The position numbers and the translations under genes were made by a program. From Verrucomicrobiia bacterium (lineage in GTDB: Bacteria; Verrucomicrobiota; Verrucomicrobiia; Limisphaerales; DTLC01), in contig JANWZY010000156.1 of assembly GCA_025061935.1 (NCBI GenBank), positions 1 through 7,233 of the forward strand: DNA of 7,233 nt. The letters are read 5' to 3'. A model generated the notes under the pieces. That model had not been told where the DNA came from, ran no database searches, and was given only the letters and a program-made list of their open reading frames with translations. Below, one piece after another: positions 1 through 6,262 of the stretch. The first letter of the stretch is position 1. Each line of letters starts with the position of its first letter.

Positions 1-176
1 CGCGCCGGTCGAAGCGGTCTGTGCCCTTAAAGCTGGTGGACAACATCCTTGCGGCGAAGCGCGCGGACCCGAACGCGGACGTCTCGGCATTGGAGCGCGA
101 GATTGACCAGCACGTCTATCGCCTCTACGGCCTGACACCGGAGGAAATCGAGATTGTGGAGGAGGGCGGGAAATGA
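1..176 (+). CDS. C-terminal end of an Eco57I-like (type IIG / PglX-like) restriction-methylase, 5' truncated
   Basis: The frame with codons from position 3 is open from the window edge to a TGA at 174-176 and gives 57 residues. The visible tail reads VPLKLVDNILAAKR, then ADPNADVSALEREID, then VYRLYGLTPEEIEIVE. This pattern (a helix LVDxILAAKxxxPxAD, then ALExEIDxxVYxLYGLTxEEIxIVE) is typical of the extreme C-terminus of large single-chain restriction-modification enzymes and PglX-like methylases, where it follows the target-recognition region. The catalytic parts (SAM-binding and NPPY motifs, nuclease motif) lie outside the window, so activity and exact subfamily cannot be judged. The gene converges on the minus-strand operon: its stop is 311 bp from the uma2 stop. 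The family call rests on a short but distinctive tail; a related methylase without nuclease remains possible. Confidence 0.66.
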   Translation, partial: RRSKRSVPLKLVDNILAAKRADPNADVSALEREIDQHVYRLYGLTPEEIEIVEEGGK

Positions 177-487
177 GCCTTCGGCCTGGCCAACGCTGTG
201 CGTTTTGGAGTGCGGCAGCTTGCTGCCGCTTTCGGATAGCGCCAGGCGCCGCCGGCGCGCTCAGGGGCTGCCGAGGCAGTCGGAGCATGCCGATGCGCGA
301 GTCCAACTTCTGCGCAATAAAATGCTGGATGAAGTCAATGTTCCCCGGCGGGAATTGGGAATGTGCCGATGCACCGGGAGTTAATCGGTGATGTGTTGGC
401 CTGGGCGCGTGGTGGCATCTGAGCGCGGCCGCGGTCTAGCACGCCGTGCAATAAGAGCGCCGTGCTGGAGATGCGCGCCTGGCTTTG
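177..487. other. Intergenic stretch between convergent genes, no convincing gene
   Basis: This 311-bp stretch lies between the stop of the plus-strand methylase-like gene and the stop of uma2. Its left part holds a dispersed-type repeat with a strong hairpin (arms 212-219 and 222-229). Near the right end is a weak inverted repeat, AGCACG at 438-443 against CGTGCT at 461-466, with a 17-nt loop and no T-run. Two small plus-strand frames cross the left part (72 and 76 codons), but their translations follow the repeat, resemble no family I know and have no good ribosome site. I see no clear intrinsic terminator for either converging unit. Confidence 0.6.
201..262 (+). repeat. Dispersed repeat of Verrucomicrobiota type with perfect hairpin
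   Basis: Seen directly: GCGGCAGC at 212-219 and its exact complement GCTGCCGC at 222-229 form an 8-bp perfect inverted repeat with a 2-nt centre (or 7 bp around a CTTG tetraloop), followed by only three T. The block from about 201 onwards reads VLECGSLLPLS in one plus frame and AFWSAAACCRF in another. I associate both strings with a repeat that occurs many times in Verrucomicrobiota genomes and is often mis-annotated as protein; this is recollection, not a search. It begins about 25 bp after the methylase stop and could serve as a transcription end there, although the T-tract is too short for a confident terminator call. The outer limits given are approximate. Confidence 0.5.
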
Positions 488-961
488 TCAGGTTGCGGCG
501 AACAGCTCGCGAATGGTCAGTTGGAACCCGGGCAGCGCAGTATCGGTGAGCACGTCGCTGCCAGCCATGATCCCCTTGAGTGCAAGCCCGTATTCGTTGC
601 TGTGATAGACTTCGAGGTTGTCGTAGCGCGGGTCAACGATCCAGAGTCGCGGCACGCGCACATCCTCGTAAATCTGTTTTTTGACCACAGTATCGGTATG
701 GTGGTCGTCGGAGCTGATGATTTCGACGGCGAGCCAAAGCGCGCCTGTGGCCGCGTCGACAAGCGCAATGTCGGGGCACACAATGCTGCCGTTTGGGAGT
801 TTGACTTCTGACCGGCGCGGTAGCAAGCGCGTGGCGGTCATGTTGGCCACACAAGCGTCGAGCAGCGCGATCAGGCGCGAGCAAATTGTCTCGTGCCGCG
901 CGCCCGGGGCACGTCTGAACACGACCTGCCCATCGAGCAATTCTTCGTATGGACTGCTCAT
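488..961 (-). CDS. Uma2-family (DUF820) putative endonuclease
   Basis: A 157-residue protein of the Uma2 family, which has a PD-(D/E)xK nuclease-like fold and no firmly established role. Visible marks are YEELLDGQ near residues 5-12 (the usual YELIDGE start of the domain), the acidic residue in CPDIALVD (D64), AVEIISSDD with E80, Lys94/Lys95 with Tyr98 in KKQIYEDV, the strand RLWIVDP (105-111), and the C-terminal ALPGFQLTIRELF (142-154) that is characteristic of the family. Members are usually about 180-200 residues; this one lacks the first 20-30, so it starts right at the domain core, but all presumed catalytic positions are present. The start ATG (961-959) overlaps the uvrA stop TGA (960-958) as ATGA, and no Shine-Dalgarno sequence precedes it, so translation is probably coupled to uvrA. 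The family call is secure; nuclease activity and target are inferred. Confidence 0.9.
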   Translation of the reverse strand: MSSPYEELLDGQVVFRRAPGARHETICSRLIALLDACVANMTATRLLPRRSEVKLPNGSIVCPDIALVDAATGALWLAVEIISSDDHHTDTVVKKQIYEDVRVPRLWIVDPRYDNLEVYHSNEYGLALKGIMAGSDVLTDTALPGFQLTIRELFAAT

Positions 962-3900
962 GTGTTCAGTAGTAGGCTACGCAAAAACCTGCCTGTGTGC
1001 GAGTCTTTTTTTCGCGCGACTTGCTCGGGCGTGCCTTGAGCCACGACGCGGCCGCCGTCCGCGCCGCCTTCGGGCCCGAGGTCAATTATCCAATCGGCCT
1101 CGGCGATCATGTCCAGGTTGTGCTCGATCACAATGACGGTGTGTCCGGCGTCAACGAGCCGGTGCAGCACCTCGACGAGCTTGCGCACGTCGGCCATGTG
1201 CAGGCCGATGGTCGGTTCTTCCAGAATGAACAGGTCGCGCTTGGCCCGTGGCTGGAACAGGTCCGGCTCGCTCAATCCGCCGAGCAAGTGCGTCACCAGC
1301 TTGACCCGTTGTGCTTCGCCCCCGCTCAACGTTGGGCTGGGCTGGCCGAGCTTCAAATACCCCAGGCCGGTATCCGCCAGCGCCTGCAGCGCGCGCTTGA
1401 TCCGCGGCACATGCGCGAAAAATTCGAGCGCTTCCTCGACCGACATGTCGAGCACTTCGGCAATGTTTTTGCCGCGGTACCGGATATCGAGCGTCTCGGG
1501 GGTGAACCGTAGGCCGTTGCAGCTTTCGCACCGGACGAATGCGGTGGGCAGAAAATTCATCTCGAGCTTGACCACGCCCGCGCCCTGGCATTCCTGACAC
1601 CGGCCCTCAGGACTATTGAACGAAAACCTGCCCGGGCCGTACCCGCGCAGCCGCGCCTCAGGCACTTGCGCGAAGAGCCGCCGGATATCGTCGAAGAACC
1701 CGACGTACGTGGCAGGGACTGAACGCGGCGTCCGGCCTATTGGCGACTGGTCAACCTCGTGCACTGCGCGGATGGTTTCGTAGCCGGTCACGTAGGGGGC
1801 AGTTGAATCTTCGAGTTGTGGCATCGAAGCGCTGTGCGCGCGCTTTGCGTTCAGCGCCGCGGTTAACGCCGGCAGGAGGCATTCGCGCACGAGCGTGCTT
1901 TTGCCCGAGCCGCTGACCCCGGTCACAAGCACGAGCCTGCCGAGCGGGAAGCTGACGGTGACGTTTTTGAGGTTGTGTTTGCAAGCGTTGTGCAACGTGA
2001 GCCAGCCGTGGCTTTCGATTTTCGATTTTCCATTCCCGATTTCGCGGCGCTGGCTTGTTTCGGATTCCATGCTTCGAATCTCGGATTTTTCACGCACCAC
2101 AGGTCTGCGCCGACCGCGCGAGGGGTAACTGCGGCGCATGCGCAGCCATTGGCCCGTGACCGACTCGGGATGTTGCATCAGCTCTTGCAGCGTGCCGGCA
2201 GCCACAACGGTACCGCCGTGGACGCCTGCGCCCGGGCCGAGGTCAATGATGTAGTCGGCTCTGCGCATTGTCGCTTCGTCGTGTTCGACCACGACGACCG
2301 AGTTGCCCCGCGCCTTGAGCTGCGCGAGCGCGTCGAGCAACCGCTCGTTATCGCGCGGGTGCAGGCCTATGGTCGGCTCGTCCAGGATGTACAGCACGCC
2401 GCTGAGGTTCGACCCGAGCTGCGCCGCGAGCCGGATGCGTTGCGATTCGCCGCCTGACAGCGTCGGCACGGCGCGGCCGAGCTGCAGATAGCCGAGGCCG
2501 ACCTGCATAAGGAACCTGAGCCGCTCGCGTATCTCGGGCAAGATATCGCGCGCAATAAGCTCGGCGCGGCCTTCAGGGCTGAGCCGTGCGAAAAATGCGT
2601 CTGCAGCCTCGACTGACATGGCTGCGAAATCCACGACTGTGATTCCGAAAGGTTTGCCCCGGGGCGGGTCCGCCAACCGTTCCAATGGAAACGCGCCGGG
2701 CGTCGTGCTGAAAGGCGCGGTCGGGTCGAGTAGTTCGATCCGCCGGGCTGACCGCGCCTGAAAAATGAGCCGGACTGCGCGCGCGACCGGGTTCAGCCGG
2801 CTGCCGCCGCATTCAGGGCATGGCTCGCGCTCGCCTTCCATCCATTCGAACCAGGTCTCTTCGATCATTTCGGCGCGCGCGCCGCGGTCCACGTCTTCGG
2901 GCATCCAGAACAGCTCGCCGAACCCGCGGCAGCGTGGGCACCAGCCGGCCGGCGAGTTGAAGCTGAAGTTTTTCGGATCGAGCGGCTCGAATGATGTGCC
3001 GCAGCGCGGGCAGCTCCGCTCGGTCGAATGGACAGTCAAGTCGCCGTAGTTGTCCAGTGCGAACAATGTGCCGTGGCCGAGCTTGAGCGCTTCATCAATG
3101 AGCTGTTCAGGTGTGCGCCGGGTCGTGCCCGGGGCATCGTGTGGGTACGCCACGACGTGGGTTCGGCGCGACGCCGCGCGCGCGTCCGGTGCGCCTTTTT
3201 TCTCCAGCACGCCCACGACAATTTCGATGTTGTGCTCGCGGTACCTGTCGAGCCGGAACGGCTTGCTCGTGTCGTAAATTTTGCCGTCGGCGCGGATTTC
3301 TTTGTACCCGTGCTTTGCCGCCCATTCGGCTACGTCGGTGTGGAAGCCCTTGCGGCGCTTGACCACAGGCGCGAGCAGGAGCAGGTCGCCGCGTTTGCGC
3401 AGCTCGGTCTGGAGCTGGCGTACGAGTTGGTCGCGCGTCTGGGCTTGAACCGGGAGCTGACACTGGGGGCAGTACTGGAGTCCGAGCCGCGCGAACAGTA
3501 AGCGGAGGAAGTGATAAATCTCGGTCACGGTCGCCACCGTACTTTTGCCGCCGCCGCCGCGTGTGCGCTGCTCGATGCTCACAGTGGGTGGGATGCCGGT
3601 GATCAGGTCCACGTCCGGCCGCGTCAATTGCTCGACGAACTGCCGCGCATACGTGTTCATCGAGTCGAGGAACCGGCGCTGGCCCTCGGCGAACAGCAGA
3701 TCGAACGCAAGTGTGCTTTTGCCCGAGCCGCTGACCCCGGTCACGACGACGAGCCGGTCACGCGGAATGCGCAACGAGATGTTTTTGAGGTTATGCTCGC
3801 GCGCGCCGTGGATCACAATCGAATTATCCGCGCCAGATTCGAGGACTGGATCGGTACAGCGGGGACAGGGCAGGGGAGAATTGGAATCCTGGCCGCATGG

Positions 3901-4086
3901 ATTTGGGGCGGGGACATGATGCGCAGCTTGGTCCGGCGCAGCGTCGCGCGCAGGCGCGGTTGCCGCCTGCGCGGCGCAAGCCGTAGCCGTGCGGTCGGTG
4001 CGCGGTTGAGATAACTTGGCGACCCCGGTAGCGCGGTCGAATGCTGCTGGTCCGGCGTCGCCGATTGAAGTTTGACCCGGACTCAT
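958..4086 (-). CDS. uvrA: UvrA-family excinuclease ATPase, atypical form with N-terminal extension
   Basis: A 1042-residue UvrA, the damage-recognition ATPase of nucleotide excision repair that loads UvrB on damaged DNA. Domain order: an Ala/Pro-rich extension (1-87); IHGAREHNLKN (92-102); Walker A1 GVSGSGKST (117-125); a UvrB-binding-type domain (about 205-300, LLLLAPVVKRRKG); a zinc module C359/C362/C383/C386; CPECGGSRL (C423/C426); signature LSGGESQ (543-549); Walker B1 ILDEPT (567-572); a repeat-derived linker (about 655-693); Walker A2 (723-731); zinc module C830/C833/C853/C856; DQSPIGRTPRS; signature LSGGEAQ (920-926); and Walker B2 ILEEPT (954-959). Oddities: only 36 residues separate C386 and C423, where E. 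coli UvrA has over 120, so the insertion domain is nearly gone; about 45 extra residues follow the CPECGGSRL motif; and the Walker B2 Asp is Glu. The ATG at 4086 is 24 nt after the rtcB stop with a weak GAG ribosome site; a GTG at residue 91 is a less likely start because it trims the first strand. UvrA membership is certain; a canonical role is likely but unproven. Confidence 0.95.
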   Translation of the reverse strand: MSPGQTSIGDAGPAAFDRATGVAKLSQPRTDRTATACAAQAATAPARDAAPDQAAHHVPAPNPCGQDSNSPLPCPRCTDPVLESGADNSIVIHGAREHNLKNISLRIPRDRLVVVTGVSGSGKSTLAFDLLFAEGQRRFLDSMNTYARQFVEQLTRPDVDLITGIPPTVSIEQRTRGGGGKSTVATVTEIYHFLRLLFARLGLQYCPQCQLPVQAQTRDQLVRQLQTELRKRGDLLLLAPVVKRRKGFHTDVAEWAAKHGYKEIRADGKIYDTSKPFRLDRYREHNIEIVVGVLEKKGAPDARAASRRTHVVAYPHDAPGTTRRTPEQLIDEALKLGHGTLFALDNYGDLTVHSTERSCPRCGTSFEPLDPKNFSFNSPAGWCPRCRGFGELFWMPEDVDRGARAEMIEETWFEWMEGEREPCPECGGSRLNPVARAVRLIFQARSARRIELLDPTAPFSTTPGAFPLERLADPPRGKPFGITVVDFAAMSVEAADAFFARLSPEGRAELIARDILPEIRERLRFLMQVGLGYLQLGRAVPTLSGGESQRIRLAAQLGSNLSGVLYILDEPTIGLHPRDNERLLDALAQLKARGNSVVVVEHDEATMRRADYIIDLGPGAGVHGGTVVAAGTLQELMQHPESVTGQWLRMRRSYPSRGRRRPVVREKSEIRSMESETSQRREIGNGKSKIESHGWLTLHNACKHNLKNVTVSFPLGRLVLVTGVSGSGKSTLVRECLLPALTAALNAKRAHSASMPQLEDSTAPYVTGYETIRAVHEVDQSPIGRTPRSVPATYVGFFDDIRRLFAQVPEARLRGYGPGRFSFNSPEGRCQECQGAGVVKLEMNFLPTAFVRCESCNGLRFTPETLDIRYRGKNIAEVLDMSVEEALEFFAHVPRIKRALQALADTGLGYLKLGQPSPTLSGGEAQRVKLVTHLLGGLSEPDLFQPRAKRDLFILEEPTIGLHMADVRKLVEVLHRLVDAGHTVIVIEHNLDMIAEADWIIDLGPEGGADGGRVVAQGTPEQVARKKDSHTGRFLRSLLLNT
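1895..1926 (-). repeat. 32-bp exact direct repeat, copy in the second Walker A
   Basis: These 32 bases are identical to 3713-3744, including all synonymous positions. On the coding strand they encode V-T-G-V-S-G-S-G-K-S-T at residues 721-731 of UvrA, the ATP-binding loop of the second ATPase half. Confidence 0.9.
2013..2088. repeat. Heptamer-type repeat forming the inter-ATPase linker of uvrA
   Basis: Two blocks are built on a 7-bp period. At 2013-2040 four units follow each other (TTTCGAT twice, then TTTCCAT and TCCCGAT). At 2061-2088 the units CGGATTC, CATGCTT, CGAATCT and CGGATTT fall in register. A 14-bp string GCTTGTTTCGGATT (2053-2066) recurs exactly at 6958-6971 inside the second uvrA. 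On the coding strand the blocks read as Lys/Ser/Glu/Ile/Arg-rich peptide (residues about 667-692), between the first ATPase half and the strand HGWLTLHNACKHNLKN that opens the second half. No stop or frameshift is introduced. Confidence 0.75.
3713..3744 (-). repeat. 32-bp exact direct repeat, copy in the first Walker A
   Basis: Identical over 32 bases to 1895-1926. On the coding strand it covers residues 115-125 of UvrA (V-T-G then the P-loop), so the two ATP-binding loops of the same protein share nucleotide sequence as well as amino acids. Confidence 0.9.
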
Positions 4087-4110
4087 TCGCCACTCAGCTT
4101 CCGGCCGAGC

Positions 4111-5544
4111 TTATCCCTTGATGCAAATGATAGGCTTGCACCTGGCGACTTTACGCGCCAGGCCGGCCTGCTCGGCCGCGTCAACGACAGCGCTCACGTC
4201 TTTGTACGCGCCCGGCGCTTCCTCGGCCACGCCGCGCACAGATGGGCTGCGAATCAATACGCCGCGACTGGCCAGCTCGTCTATGACCTGGCGGCCCTGC
4301 CATTGCTTGAGTGCTTGGTTGCGGCTGAGCGCGCGCCCGGCCCCATGCACAGCCGAGGCGAACGCTTTCTGCTCCGCTGCGTCTGTCCCGGCGAGAATGT
4401 ACGAGCACGTGCCCATGCTCCCGCCGATGAGGACGGGCTGGCCGACGGCGCGGAACTCGGGCGGCAGGTCGGCCGACCGGCTCGGCCCGTACGAGCGCGT
4501 GGCGCCTTTCCGATGGACAAACAACCGCTTGCGTTTGCCGTCCACGACGTGCTCCTCGACCTTGCACGTGTTGTGCGACACGTCGTAAAGCAGCGTGAGT
4601 TTGGTGCCGGGGAATATTTCTGCGAACGCTTTCCCGGCCAGATGCGAAAGGATTTGACGGTTCGCCAGTGCGCAGTTGATTGCTGCGCGCATCGCGCCAA
4701 GGTACCGCTGGCCGACCGAAGACTTGATCGGTGCACAGGCCAGCTCGCGCTCGGGCAGGTGGATTCCGTGCTGCTGCGCCGCAGCGGTCATTTCTTTGAG
4801 ATATTCGGTGTTGATCTGATGGCCCAGTCCGCGCGAGCCGCAGTGGATGCTTACAACAACTTCGCCCAGGCGCAGTCCGTACACTTTGGCGATTGCCTCG
4901 TCATAAATCTCGACGATCTCTTGCACCTCGAGGTAATGGTTCCCCGAGCCGAGCGTGCCCATTTCGTCCTGCTGACGTTTCTTGGCCTGGTTCGATACGC
5001 AATCCGGGTCGGCGCCTTCGATCCGGCCATGCTCCTCGATCCGTTCGAGGTCGGCGTGCGTGCCGTACCCGCGCTGAACCGCCCAGACCGCGCCGTTGGC
5101 CAGCACTTCGTCCAGCTCTTTGATGCTCAAGTGAAGGTTGCCAGTGCTACCCACCCCTGCCGGGATCCAGCGGAACAGCGTATCAGCGAGCTCTTTCTGA
5201 CGAGCAATTACGTCCTTGGCTTTCAGCCCGGTCAGGAGCGTGCGGACGCCGCAGGAGATGTCGAATCCGACACCGCCGGCGGAGATCACGCCGCCTTCGT
5301 CAGGGTCGAACGCTGCCACGCCACCGATCGGGAAACCGTAGCCCCAGTGCGCATCCGGCATTGCGAATGCCGCCTTTTGAATTCCTGGCAGCGTCGCCAC
5401 GCCACAGGCCTGCTCGAGCACTTTGTCGTCCATTTCTTTCAGGAGCTGCTCGGTGGCAAAAATGACAGCCGGCACGCGCATCCGGCCTGTGGGAGGCACA
5501 TGCCATTCGGTCTCGCTGATTCGTTCGAGTTTTGACAAGTCCAT
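4111..5544 (-). CDS. rtcB: RNA-splicing ligase RtcB
   Basis: A 477-residue RtcB, which joins RNA ends bearing a 3'-phosphate or 2',3'-cyclic phosphate to 5'-OH ends using GTP and Mn2+, through a GMP-histidine intermediate, in the cytoplasm. The full set of family residues is visible: D95 and C98 in GFDISCGVRTL, H203 in GSGNHYLEVQ, H234 in SIHCGSRGLGHQI, H324 in YDVSHNTCKVE, and the guanylylated histidine H400 in HGAGRALSR. The numbering nearly matches the Pyrococcus enzyme (D95, C98, H203, H234, H329, H404). AMPDAHWGYGFPIGG (61-75) is also typical. Length is normal and no domain is missing. The gene lies 42 nt after the archease, its activator, and 24 nt before uvrA. The ATG at 5544 has no clear Shine-Dalgarno, but the N-terminus aligns with the family, so this start is favoured. 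In bacteria RtcB acts in tRNA or rRNA repair after cleavage stress; which RNA it serves here is unknown. Confidence 0.97.
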   Translation of the reverse strand: MDLSKLERISETEWHVPPTGRMRVPAVIFATEQLLKEMDDKVLEQACGVATLPGIQKAAFAMPDAHWGYGFPIGGVAAFDPDEGGVISAGGVGFDISCGVRTLLTGLKAKDVIARQKELADTLFRWIPAGVGSTGNLHLSIKELDEVLANGAVWAVQRGYGTHADLERIEEHGRIEGADPDCVSNQAKKRQQDEMGTLGSGNHYLEVQEIVEIYDEAIAKVYGLRLGEVVVSIHCGSRGLGHQINTEYLKEMTAAAQQHGIHLPERELACAPIKSSVGQRYLGAMRAAINCALANRQILSHLAGKAFAEIFPGTKLTLLYDVSHNTCKVEEHVVDGKRKRLFVHRKGATRSYGPSRSADLPPEFRAVGQPVLIGGSMGTCSYILAGTDAAEQKAFASAVHGAGRALSRNQALKQWQGRQVIDELASRGVLIRSPSVRGVAEEAPGAYKDVSAVVDAAEQAGLARKVARCKPIICIKG

Positions 5545-5586
5545 ATCGTGTCTGACTTTTTGTACTCGGTGTTTGGCGACTAAATA

Positions 5587-6078
5587 TCACACATCCACCA
5601 CGCATTGCGCAACCCAGTGGCCGGGGCGCGCCTCGTGTACGGCCAGCTCGGCATAAGTGGCGCCTTTGACTTCAACAGCCGGTTCGTGCCGCGCAACGTC
5701 AATCGGCTCGCCCGCAGCCACGCCCTCAAGCCGCGCGCCGTGTATTTGAACTTTGAAGCGGCTGAAAAGCATCTTGCGCGTGGCCATCTCGAAAATCAGC
5801 GCATTCAACCAGTCAATTAACAGTAGCTCGGGCGTGGGCGCCTCGCACTGGATTCGGATTTCTTCCACTGGCCGCACGCGCGCAGGGTCGGTGCATACGG
5901 CAACCAACGCAGTGGCGGCCTGCTCGAACGCAGCGGCCATGGTCGGGCCGATGCCGCGCACACCGATGTCGGCCTTGTGCTCGAAATGCTCCCAACGCGG
6001 CTCGGCCGGCCGGTGCACCGAATCTGTACCGGCGGCAGCGCCAATGCATGCTTTTGCATTCTCAGATTTCTCGTTCAT
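5587..6078 (-). CDS. Archease, RtcB-activating protein
   Basis: A 163-residue archease, a small metal-binding protein that stimulates guanylylation and multiple turnover of RtcB. Marks are WEHFEHKADIGVRGIG (29-44) with the H-x-x-D metal-site pattern (H34, D37), LLLIDWLNALIFEMATRKMLFSRFKV (86-110, family helix and strand), KGATYAELAVHE (138-149), and the C-terminal WVAQCVVDV ending in the conserved Asp (D162). Family members usually start a few residues before the EHxAD motif; here about 27 residues precede it. The ATG at 6078 has a modest GGGA upstream and is preferred, but a GTG at residue 21 (6018-6016) would give a more standard length. The first codons resemble the heptamer-type repeat seen in uvrA, so the annotated start may have been supplied by that repeat. 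It is the first gene of the tight archease-rtcB-uvrA-uma2 group. Family assignment is secure; only the start is in doubt. Confidence 0.93.
   Translation of the reverse strand: MNEKSENAKACIGAAAGTDSVHRPAEPRWEHFEHKADIGVRGIGPTMAAAFEQAATALVAVCTDPARVRPVEEIRIQCEAPTPELLLIDWLNALIFEMATRKMLFSRFKVQIHGARLEGVAAGEPIDVARHEPAVEVKGATYAELAVHEARPGHWVAQCVVDV
6047..6078. repeat. Possible degenerate copy of the uvrA heptamer repeat at the archease start
   Basis: The plus-strand sequence begins CATGCTT and continues into TCTCAGATTT, resembling 2068-2088 in uvrA (CATGCTT followed by AATCTCGGATTT). On the coding strand this gives E-K-S-E-N at archease residues 3-7, against E-K-S-E-I in the UvrA linker. The match is imperfect and short, so relatedness is only suggested. 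Confidence 0.3.
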
Positions 6079-6109
6079 GGTTCCCGCGACCTAGAACGCC
6101 CCAGCGATA

Positions 6110-6131
6110 TCGTGCCGACTGAACGGCACGA
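6110..6131. promoter_or_regulatory. Perfect palindrome upstream of archease, possible operator
   Basis: TCGTGCCG at 6110-6117 and its exact complement CGGCACGA at 6124-6131 are separated by 6 nt. The centre lies about 42 nt upstream of the archease ATG. It can act as a dimer-binding operator or as a leader hairpin; no T-run follows in the direction of the genes, so it is not an intrinsic terminator. On the minus strand the proximal arm supplies GGCACG, as in sigma-54 -24 boxes, but the spacing to the next GC is 9 nt and not the required 10, so a sigma-54 promoter (as used by E. coli rtcBA) is only a weak suggestion. Confidence 0.45.
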
Positions 6132-6262
6132 ACCGTTTCACACAGAATGCCGTAAGAGGACTGCGGTGTCCATGTTATCCGCAAAAAGAGCATACGACCG
6201 GCGTGGACATGCGCACCCCGAGGGCCATCAGTGCAATGTAATCATGCGCGCCGTGCACTTGA

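Noticed and set aside
173..391. 72-codon plus-strand frame starting in an ATGA overlap with the methylase stop
   Set aside because: The overlap looks like coupling, but the translation follows the dispersed repeat (AFWSAAACCRF) and then unrelated sequence, so it is more likely chance.
438..466. Possible bidirectional terminator between the convergent genes
   Set aside because: Only six base pairs with a 17-nt loop and no T-tract on either side; too weak to call.
997..1512. Plus-strand frame of 171 codons antisense to the end of uvrA
   Set aside because: It is a shadow of the UvrA coding frame with no recognisable domain and no ribosome site.
4072..5535. 487-codon open frame on the plus strand across rtcB
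   Set aside because: It is wholly antisense to a clear RtcB with all catalytic residues. Its translation resembles no family, and long antisense frames are common in GC-rich genes.
6099..6120. Sigma-54 promoter for archease, as for E. coli rtcBA
   Set aside because: A GGCACG element is present on the minus strand, but the GG-to-GC spacing is 9 and not 10 and the -12 TTGC is missing, so it is kept only as a remark on the palindrome.
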